Origin: a bacterium
Lineage (GTDB): Bacteria > Fidelibacterota > UBA2242
DNA: 22,941 bases
Reading direction: 5' to 3'
Assembly (NCBI GenBank): GCA_018895675.1
Contig: JAHIOG010000619.1
Span: forward strand, 1 to 22,941
Part shown: piece after piece, positions 17,040 through 22,941 of the stretch
How the letters are laid out: each line of letters opens with the position of its first letter
Numbering within the stretch: position 1 is the first letter of the stretch
Position numbers and translations under genes: made by a program
Notes under the pieces: generated by a model
Database searches by the model: none
What the model saw: the letters and a program-made list of their open reading frames with translations, nothing else
What the model was told of the DNA's origin: nothing

Positions 17040-17063
17040 GTGTCACCGCAGGAGCGGTGACAC
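17040..17063 (+). repeat. AGGA-loop palindrome, copy 6 (best-formed)
   Basis: GTGTCACCGC (17040-17049) and GCGGTGACAC (17054-17063) form a perfect 10-bp stem around AGGA, followed by GAGTAG. Together with the copies at 10110 and 16595 it defines the family: a perfect variable stem ending in CGC/GCG or CCGC/GCGG, an AGGA loop, and a GAG-containing 3' tail. Confidence 0.7.
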
Positions 17064-17103
17064 GAGTAGTATCTCTTACACCTCTATTAAAAGTAATGTG
17101 CCT

Positions 17104-17130
17104 GCCAAGCGTAGCGTAGCGAAGATTGGC
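17104..17130. repeat. Palindrome sharing the tRNA-Ser 3' end
   Basis: GCCAA (17104-17108) and TTGGC (17126-17130) flank a tandem AGCGT-AGCGT-AGCGA tract (17108-17122). The right arm is also the discriminator plus CCA of the tRNA gene, so the hairpin begins on the last four tRNA bases and could affect 3' processing. Confidence 0.55.
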
Positions 17131-17216
17131 GGAGAGACAGGGATTCGAACCCTGGGTACCAGTTAAGATACACACGCTTTCCAAGCGTGCTCCTTCAGCC
17201 ACTCGGACACCTCTCC
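17127..17216 (-). tRNA. tRNA-Ser, anticodon GGA, CCA encoded
   Basis: Read on the minus strand it begins GGAGAGGTGTCCGAGTGGCT. It has a GGAGAGG/TCTCTCC acceptor stem (one G-U), a D arm, a CACGC/GCGTG anticodon stem with loop TTGGAAA (anticodon at 17180-17182), a class II long variable arm (GTATC/GGTAC), and a T arm CAGGG-TTCGAAT-CCCTG. The discriminator is G, followed by CCA at 17129-17127. The long variable arm and anticodon make the serine assignment secure; it decodes UCC/UCU. Confidence 0.97.
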
Positions 17217-17228
17217 AAAAAGCGCCAT

Positions 17229-17257
17229 ATTTTAAAATATATACATAGAATATCCAA
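17229..17257 (-). promoter_or_regulatory. Candidate tRNA-Ser promoter
   Basis: On the minus strand TTGGAT (17252-17257) and TAAAAT (17229-17234) are 17 bases apart and would start transcription about 6 bases before the mature tRNA 5' end. Stable-RNA promoters often sit this close. The match is reasonable but not exceptional in this AT-rich stretch. Confidence 0.45.
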
Positions 17258-17345
17258 GGATTAATAGTCCTCTATTTCCTCTTTTTTCCTAATGTATCTT
17301 GTAGTCGTTTAGTTATTAAGCATGGATTTCAAGTCAGATAGTTGC

Positions 17346-17448
17346 CCCGCCAGCAGAAAGACATGCCTATAAAGGCGTGGATGAATGGCTTTCTGGGCGG
17401 GATGTCGCCCAAACCCCGCAGAGCGGGGAGTAAATAGACGCCACGTCT
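17346..17448. other. Structured intergenic element with several consecutive hairpins
   Basis: CCCGCC-AG-CAGAAAG (17346-17360) pairs with CTTTCTGGGCGGG (17389-17401), a 13-bp stem with a 2-base bulge whose loop contains GCC/GGC (17365-17376). It is followed by CCCCGC/GCGGGG with an AGA loop (17414-17428) and AGACG/CGTCT with a CCA loop (17436-17448). GGGCG (17395-17399)/CGCCC (17406-17410) offers an alternative pairing. No reading frame here is convincing. It may be a cluster of REP-like units or a structured RNA; neighbours are the tRNA promoter and a pseudogene 3' end. Confidence 0.5.
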
Positions 17449-17516
17449 GTGAAGATATGGGGCTCCACTTCATATTCCATACTCATGGTGATCGATCTAA
17501 ATTTATTAGAAAAATA

Positions 17517-18817
17517 TCAGGGAACCTGGAATGGGATCATCCAGATATGTGCTTTATAGGCGCTGGGCGTAAAAATTGAATTATAATCAATGAGATCTAT
17601 AAATAAACGGTATACCTTAGCTCCATGCGAATTGACACCGAAACTGCCGGTATGACTTCCACCATTGTCAGGATCGCTTAGTCCTTGACGGATCTTGTAT
17701 ATATTAACACCATGCCCAAAGTGCGCCATAACCAATTCACCGGGCTGCCGGGGATATGGATTTTCATTCTCTACTAAAACAGACGATAGCGTTACGGTTC
17801 CGTTATAGTTGATTAACGTCAATAAATCTCGATTAAAATAGGTCAATAACAGATCCTCGCCCTCTTGAAGCAGGTAACACAATACTCGATGGCGTACCGG
17901 TAAGAGCAATATTTACTTGACGGATTTCAATAGTATTGTCAGAGGGGTCAAATATCATGGGTGTTATTTTATGTAATTGCCAGTCTTTCGAGGCGTTATT
18001 GGTGTTCTGTGTTCTAAGAAAAATGGCTTTTTGATGTGTTCTGTGCGTAAAAGATTTTGTGGTTGAATCAACCGGAGAAAATGACTCCGTATAAGACCAC
18101 GTAATAACACTATCCACTGTATCCACGTGTGTTTCAACTGTATAAGTTGTATCATATTCATAGATTCCTGCTGTATCAATAAAAGTTGAATCGACTGCAT
18201 ACCCCGTTGTATCATACCAAATAGAATCGATATATTGAACTGACGAAACTGAACTGTCGATTGTTATATCGTACAGAACTATTTTTAAATTACCCTTCAA
18301 GTAATACTTGATGTCAACATAAGCCGAATCCCACTTTATATCATAGATCATCGTTGTATCGACTACCTGTGAAATGTTGCGCCCTATCTTAATATTAGAA
18401 AATCCGTATTCAACCGTGTCAGGAAAAAGCATTTTTAATAGTGATGAAGAGGAGTAATCAAGAAAATATGCCTTACTGTCGTTTAAGCCGTCGATAGACA
18501 ACGAGCCAATCAGTCATTATCTTTTCATAGATCGCGCTTACTATGTCCTCTCTGTCGGGTAAGACATAAACCTTTTCAATTTTCGTGCAAGCAACTGCTA
18601 AAACTGAAACCCAGACAATTAGTAGAGACTGTTACAAAAAAAATGAAAAAATCACTTTTAGAAAAGTCAAAAATCGTCTGGGTTTGTAAACTTTTAATCT
18701 TAAAATCAGCTATATTCGGCTTCTATTAGGTTGATCAAACTATATTATGTTTATCCTTATTTATCAACTATTTACAAGGTTTTTCGTAACAGTCTCTAGT
18801 AATCTCATTTTTAACAT
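17517..18817 (-). pseudogene. Decayed secreted lipoprotein gene (two frameshifts, MITE insertion)
   Basis: Three frames join into one protein of roughly 370 aa. Segment one starts at the ATG at 18817, is interrupted at 18620-18801 by a MITE, and resumes as LLIVWVSVLAVACTKIEK, a lipoprotein signal with lipobox LAVAC, through EKIMTDW. A frameshift near 18490-18500 leads to LSIDGLNDSKAYFLDYSSS and a long Asp/Thr/Tyr-rich beta-type region. A second frameshift in an A-run at 17835-17838 (T4 on the coding strand) leads to NRDLLTLINYNGTVTLSS and an end at PFQVP (stop at 17517-17519). Removing one base at each shift joins the frames smoothly. I do not recognise the family; the Asp/Thr-rich composition suggests a surface or periplasmic protein. 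The shifts could in part be sequencing errors, but the insertion is independent evidence of loss. Confidence 0.75.
18625..18796. mobile_element. 172-bp MITE-like element with 11-bp inverted ends and 5-bp target duplication
   Basis: The termini GAGACTGTTAC (18625-18635) and GTAACAGTCTC (18786-18796) are perfect inverted repeats, each followed internally by an A-rich run. TAGTA flanks both sides (18620-18624 and 18797-18801). It encodes no protein. Internally TTGTAAA and TTTACAA form another dyad. Size, termini and duplication fit a non-autonomous derivative of a DDE-transposase IS; the parent family is not identifiable from the ends alone, and no matching transposase is in the window. Confidence 0.85.
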
Positions 18818-18981
18818 TGTAGTTTAAATTTGAAATGTTTTCAGCAAAAGTGAAAGCTGATTCAGCATTATAATAAAAATTCTGCAATTTCTTTTCGATT
18901 TTCTGGCATCTAAATGAATTTGTTTTAAATTTAGGCAATATTTCTCAATTAGATCATATAATCATTGCTGAGAATCATCTT

Positions 18982-20643
18982 ATGAAATTTTATTTATTCC
19001 CGCTAGTGATAATTCCTCTTCTCTTAATATTTAACTGTCAAAAGAATGTATCGGAGGACTCTGTGTCTTTAGCCATTATTAATGCCAGGATCTGGACTGC
19101 AAATCCCGACCAGCCATGGGCGGAAGCGATTGCATTAAAAGACAATATCATCACTTATGTTGGTTCGACAAAAGAAATCACCTCAAAAATTTCAAAGAAT
19201 ACAACTATTATCGACGCTGATGGAATGTTTGTAGCGCCGGGATTTACGGACTCTCATATTCATCTTCTCGAAGGCGGTTTTCACCTTTCTTCTGTACAAT
19301 TGCGGGATGCAAATACTCCGGAAGAATTCAAAAAGCGGATTGCTGAATTTGCACAGACTTGTGAACCGGGTGACTGGATTCTGGGTGGCGACTGGGATCA
19401 TAGTTTATGGAGTGGCGAACTGCCAAATCGTAATTGGATAGATGAAGTAACGCCCGCTAACCCACTGTGGGTCAATCGCTTAGACGGACACATGGCGTTG
19501 GCAAACAGCCTGGCATTAAAGATCGCAAATATTAACAATGACACACCCGTTCCGGAAGGTGGTACCATTATCAAAGATAAATCCGGAAAAATCACCGGCA
19601 TAATCAAAGATAATGCCATGGAACTGGTTTTTCCATTTATTAAGGAACCGAGTGACTCATTAAAATTTCGCGCCCTCGAAGCAGCAATGCAATATCTGCT
19701 CGAAGAAGGAATTACTTCTGTCCATCATATGGGCAGCTGGGACGATTTACGAATCTATCAACAGTATCACGACCAGAAAAAACTTCGAATTCGGATTTCA
19801 GCCGCAGTTCCATTATCTTCCTGGCAAAAACTGACGGAAATTATTGAAAATAACAATTTCAGCGATAACTGGCTAAGGGTGGGCGGATTAAAATCCTTTG
19901 TTGACGGTTCACTTGGTTCCCACACTGCCCTGTTCCATGAACCATATACTGATCTTCCCGGTGATACAGGATTACTGGTTACATCGAAAAAAGATTTGTA
20001 CGAAATGATATTAAAAGCGGACTTACAAGGACTACAATCCATTACTCACGCTATTGGAGATAAAGCCAATACAATCATTCTTGATGTTTACGAACAGGTC
20101 AGAATTCAAAATGGGGATCGCGATCGCCGGTTCAGAGTGGAACATGCACAGCATCTCAGACATTCCGACATTGAAAGATTCCGAGAATTAGGTGTCATTG
20201 CCAGCATGCAGCCTTATCATGCCATCGATGATGGTCGTTGGGCTGAACCGCTTATTGGTGACCGGATAAAGACTACTTATGCTTTTCGCAGTTTACTGGA
20301 TTCTGGTGCTAATCTTGTATTTGGCAGTGACTGGTATGTTGCACCGCCATCGCCTCTCTGGGGAATATATGCGGCCGTCACCCGACGGACTCTGGACGAT
20401 AAAAATCCCGATGGCTGGGTACCGGAACAGAAGATTTCTGTCGAAGAAGCCCTGAAATGCTATACTATCTCCCCCGCTTATGCCTCTTTTGAAGAATCCA
20501 TGAAGGGTTCGATAGCACCTGGCAAACTTGCTGATCTGGTAATAATCGATGAGGATATTACAAAAATCAATCCTGAAACAATCAAAGATGCCCGTATAAT
20601 GATGACAATTGTAGGCGGGAAGATCGAATATCAAAGTGAATAA
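18982..20643 (+). CDS. Exported amidohydrolase, YtcJ-like (amidohydrolase family 3)
   Basis: This 553-aa metal-dependent hydrolase has an N-terminal hydrophobic segment ending IFNC (Cys19), so it is probably a lipoprotein or at least exported. Superfamily motifs follow: GFTDSHIHLLEGG (H92, H94), GGLKSFVDGSLGSHTALF (K304 region), SITHAIGD (H356), RVEHAQHLRHSD (H388), and FGSDWYVAPPSPLWGIY (catalytic Asp450). A GKLADLVIIDED segment closes the small beta domain. YtcJ-like enzymes act on C-N bonds of varied amides, usually with unknown natural substrates. The next gene starts 25 bases downstream, so an operon is likely. The 164 bases upstream to 18817 are AT-rich with no clear site, and the ribosome site is weak. 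Confidence 0.93.
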   Translation: MKFYLFPLVIIPLLLIFNCQKNVSEDSVSLAIINARIWTANPDQPWAEAIALKDNIITYVGSTKEITSKISKNTTIIDADGMFVAPGFTDSHIHLLEGGFHLSSVQLRDANTPEEFKKRIAEFAQTCEPGDWILGGDWDHSLWSGELPNRNWIDEVTPANPLWVNRLDGHMALANSLALKIANINNDTPVPEGGTIIKDKSGKITGIIKDNAMELVFPFIKEPSDSLKFRALEAAMQYLLEEGITSVHHMGSWDDLRIYQQYHDQKKLRIRISAAVPLSSWQKLTEIIENNNFSDNWLRVGGLKSFVDGSLGSHTALFHEPYTDLPGDTGLLVTSKKDLYEMILKADLQGLQSITHAIGDKANTIILDVYEQVRIQNGDRDRRFRVEHAQHLRHSDIERFRELGVIASMQPYHAIDDGRWAEPLIGDRIKTTYAFRSLLDSGANLVFGSDWYVAPPSPLWGIYAAVTRRTLDDKNPDGWVPEQKISVEEALKCYTISPAYASFEESMKGSIAPGKLADLVIIDEDITKINPETIKDARIMMTIVGGKIEYQSE

Positions 20644-20668
20644 ATTAAATTAGTAATACGAGGCTAAT

Positions 20669-21880
20669 ATGGACAATCCAAAGAAATTTAATCGACGTGA
20701 TTTTTTTAAAACAGCTGCAGCCGGATTAGGCGGCTATGTGATGTTATCACCGGATAAGGCTGTCGAGCCTAAACCAAATCCTGCAAAACAACGAAAAACC
20801 ATCTACCGTACCCTCGGTAAAACCGGTATTAAAGTGCCTGTGATCAGCATGGGTGTTATGAATGCCGACAATCCAAATCTCGTCAAAGCCGCACTGGATA
20901 ACGGAATCGTCCACCTTGATACTGCCTGGAATTATCAGCGTGGCAGAAATGAAAAAATTATTGGTTCGGTAATAAAAGATTATTCCAGGGATTCTTTTAT
21001 CATTGGGACAAAAATCCATGATCAATCCCGGGATCGTGAAAAAGGTACCTTTACCAGGGAAGCGACTGCAGAAAAATTTCTGGAAAAATTCGATGAAAGT
21101 CTCAACCGACTCGGCTTGGAATATGTTGATATTCTCTATTTGCACAGTGTATGGACCCGACAAATGGCGCTGTATGAACCCTTTATGCAAGCCCTGGAAA
21201 AATTGAAAAAAGAGGGGCGTACCAGATTTGTAGGCGTCTCAACACACTGGGGGGAACCTGAAGTCATTCAGGCAGCCATCGATAGTAATTTTTATGATGT
21301 CGTTCTCACTTCATATAATTTCAAACAGGATCACATTAAAGAAATTCAACAAGCTGTTGCCCGGGCTGCCGAAGCCGGATTGGGAATCATTGGGATGAAA
21401 ACCTTTGCAGGTGGCTATCTCGACGAAGAAAAAACCAAACCCGTGGATCCGAAGGCTGCTATTCGTTTTGCACTGAAAGATAAAAATGTCCACACGATTA
21501 TCCCCGGTTTTACAACCTTTGAACAAATGGAAATTGATTTATCCGTTATGGAAGATCTGTCATTTAAAGAAAAAGACAGCGAAGTGCTGGAACTAGGCTG
21601 TAATTCACGGGGTGGTGTTTATTGTCAGGGTTGCCAGACCTGCGTCAATCAATGCCCCAAGCATCTGCCGATTCCCGACCTGATGCGAGCTCACATGTAT
21701 GCCTACGCTTATAAAAATCATTGGGCTGCCAAAGATCTGGTATCATCGCTCAATGTCGAACTAGGCCAATGCGATGATTGTACAGTTTGTACCGTAAATT
21801 GTGTCAAAGGATTTAATATAAAACAAAAATTTACCGAAGTTGCGTCGTTGAAATCGGTGCCAAGTCGGTTCTTTGTATAG
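20669..21880 (+). CDS. Tat-exported aldo/keto reductase with ferredoxin-like cysteine motifs
   Basis: The 403-aa product begins with a twin-arginine signal (FNRRDFFKTAAAGLGGYVML), so it is probably folded with cofactor and exported. The AKR barrel follows with its tetrad D84 (HLDTAWNY), Y89, K115 (IGTKIHD) and H159 (YLHSVW). The C-terminal extension carries two CxxCxxCxxxC sets, C319/322/325/329 (followed by Pro) and C368/371/374/378, plus C311, enough for two [4Fe-4S] clusters. Such Fe-S AKRs are known from genomes but rarely have assigned substrates; an electron-transfer role rather than plain NADPH reduction is plausible outside the cytoplasm. GAGG lies 5-6 bases before the ATG. It lies between the amidohydrolase and the DUF6599 gene. 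Confidence 0.93.
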   Translation: MDNPKKFNRRDFFKTAAAGLGGYVMLSPDKAVEPKPNPAKQRKTIYRTLGKTGIKVPVISMGVMNADNPNLVKAALDNGIVHLDTAWNYQRGRNEKIIGSVIKDYSRDSFIIGTKIHDQSRDREKGTFTREATAEKFLEKFDESLNRLGLEYVDILYLHSVWTRQMALYEPFMQALEKLKKEGRTRFVGVSTHWGEPEVIQAAIDSNFYDVVLTSYNFKQDHIKEIQQAVARAAEAGLGIIGMKTFAGGYLDEEKTKPVDPKAAIRFALKDKNVHTIIPGFTTFEQMEIDLSVMEDLSFKEKDSEVLELGCNSRGGVYCQGCQTCVNQCPKHLPIPDLMRAHMYAYAYKNHWAAKDLVSSLNVELGQCDDCTVCTVNCVKGFNIKQKFTEVASLKSVPSRFFV

Positions 21881-21891
21881 GATCTTCACGA

Positions 21892-22785
21892 ATGCATAAA
21901 AATATCAAAGTTCAGTTAAGAGTAATTCTTGCATTTATTTTTTACCTCTTTTTTGTGGGCTTATTCACCAACGATGTGGTCCACTGTGAAGAACTTAGAA
22001 AATATCCAAAGATTGGTCAATGGAAACCGTCAAAAGATTTACAGGTTTACCTGGAGGACAACCTCTTCGATCATATCAACGGCGCTTCAGAACTATACCT
22101 CAGTTATGAATTCCAGCAATTGGATGTTGTCTATTATAAAAACCGCGAAAAGCAGGAAATTACCGTCGAAATTTACACCCATACATCTCCCCTGTTTGCT
22201 TATGGAATTTATAGTCAGGAGCGTTCGCCTGATGCAAATTACCTGAATATCGGTGCTGAGAGTTATATTGACGGCTCGAACCTGTTTATTCTGACCGGGA
22301 AGCATTATTTAAAAATTTACAGCTACGACCTTGGTGACGATGCGAAAGCAGTATTAACTGAATTTGCCCGATCCATCGTTGAATTACTAAACAGTGATAA
22401 TTCCCTCCCCCCGCTGCTTTCTGCCTTTCCGGAGCAGAATCTGTGGCCAAAATCCATCCAGTTTATTGTGAAAAATCTTTTGGGTTATTCTTTCTTCAGT
22501 AAAGGTTATCAGGCATTTTACGATTTTAACGAGGAACAGTGCCGGCTTTTTATCATCAAATCAGGATCAATCAAAGAATCCAACGATCTGTTTGAAAAAT
22601 ATATTCTCCATATCCACCATACTCCCCGAATTCCCGGCAGCGCTGAGTATAAAGTCGTCGATCCTTATCATGGCGCCGGAATAATCCGAAAATGCGAGCG
22701 CTATGTTTATGGCGGTTTTGGACTTTCGGACATCGAGCAATTGTCAAAGCTCCTCGATCAAGTCGGGGCTAATCTCTGCCGCTGA
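21892..22785 (+). CDS. DUF6599-type exported protein of unknown function
   Basis: This 297-aa protein has an N-terminal hydrophobic export signal (residues about 9-27), then LFDHINGASELYLSYEF (residues 58-74), a segment I associate with DUF6599, followed by YTHTSPLFAYGIYSQERSP and GSNLFILTGKHYLKIYSYD. No catalytic pattern is evident. The ATG is 11 bases after the reductase stop, strongly suggesting co-transcription and a shared envelope process. The family assignment is from memory of motif text, not a search. It could be a chaperone, substrate-binding or sensor partner of the Fe-S reductase; that is speculation. Confidence 0.8.
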   Translation: MHKNIKVQLRVILAFIFYLFFVGLFTNDVVHCEELRKYPKIGQWKPSKDLQVYLEDNLFDHINGASELYLSYEFQQLDVVYYKNREKQEITVEIYTHTSPLFAYGIYSQERSPDANYLNIGAESYIDGSNLFILTGKHYLKIYSYDLGDDAKAVLTEFARSIVELLNSDNSLPPLLSAFPEQNLWPKSIQFIVKNLLGYSFFSKGYQAFYDFNEEQCRLFIIKSGSIKESNDLFEKYILHIHHTPRIPGSAEYKVVDPYHGAGIIRKCERYVYGGFGLSDIEQLSKLLDQVGANLCR

Positions 22786-22798
22786 TTATATAGTGTCT

Positions 22799-22941
22799 GT
22801 CCGTAATGTTGGTTTTTTCGATAAATGGAAACTTGACTTAAGGCGATAGTCTTGAGTTAAGTTGACTTATTTCAATGAGTTAGAAAACTTAAGTCAAGTC
22901 AGCTAAAGCAAACTTAACTCAAGGTTTCATAGTTTACGGAC
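22799..22941. mobile_element. MITE-like palindromic element at the right edge
   Basis: The ends GTCCGTAA (22799-22806) and TTACGGAC (22934-22941) are inverted, the second on the last window base. Inside, ACTTGACTTAAG (22831-22842) is the perfect complement of 22888-22899 and CTTGAGTTAAGTT (22851-22863) of 22911-22923, an interleaved order. No gene is present. The left terminus may extend to TGTCTGTCC, which cannot be checked because the partner lies outside the window, so no target duplication can be shown. Confidence 0.6.

Noticed and set aside
16942..17202. Minus-strand 86-codon open frame running through the tRNA
   Set aside because: It is a translation of tRNA-Ser(GGA) and neighbouring repeats; no independent coding support.

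Overview
The window (about 40% G+C by eye) looks like a chromosomal segment of a Gram-negative bacterium. It has TolC, an RND pump with a lipoprotein adaptor, several predicted lipoproteins, and a periplasmic S13 D,D-carboxypeptidase. Lipoprotein signals with Asn or Gln just before the Cys, Asp/Thr-rich secreted proteins, an IS200-like transposase of the Bacteroidota-type subgroup and many short intergenic palindromes suggest the FCB superphylum (for example Neomarinimicrobiota, Calditrichota or KSB1-like lineages). That placement is inference; no marker gene here fixes the phylum.

Layout. Positions 1-6678, minus strand: a compact housekeeping run transcribed dacB-like, uvrC, purL, then an M20 amidohydrolase cut by the left edge. 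Positions 6679-7868: an IS200-like (RAYT-type) transposase between clusters of tiny hairpins whose stems differ but stay paired. Positions 7869-9041, plus strand: nagA, with a promoter candidate and two tandem TGAAA-N3-TTTCA palindromes upstream. Positions 9042-9447: non-coding, full of palindromic repeats and a likely terminator. Positions 9448-10028, minus: a VapBC-type toxin-antitoxin pair. Positions 10143-16391, minus: a self-contained efflux operon tetR-tolC-adaptor-RND pump, with a 13-bp inverted repeat overlapping the promoter upstream of tetR. Positions 16392-17126: no intact gene, rich in palindromes. Positions 17127-17216, minus: tRNA-Ser(GGA), whose encoded CCA end is shared with an adjoining palindrome. 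Positions 17517-18817, minus: a decayed lipoprotein gene with two frameshifts and a 172-bp MITE-like insertion in its signal-peptide codons. Positions 18982-22785, plus: a probable operon of an exported YtcJ-like amidohydrolase, a Tat-exported iron-sulfur aldo/keto reductase and a DUF6599-type protein. Positions 22799-22941: a second MITE-like element reaching the right edge.

The most interesting non-gene signals are two families of intergenic hairpins with compensatory stem changes (one around the transposase, one with an AGGA loop spread over about 8 kb), and the MITE whose computational removal with one target duplication restores an in-frame lipoprotein start. The most interesting gene group is the three-gene exported set at the right end, which hints at an undescribed envelope redox or hydrolytic pathway. 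Nothing seen demonstrates a wholly new defence or metabolic system.
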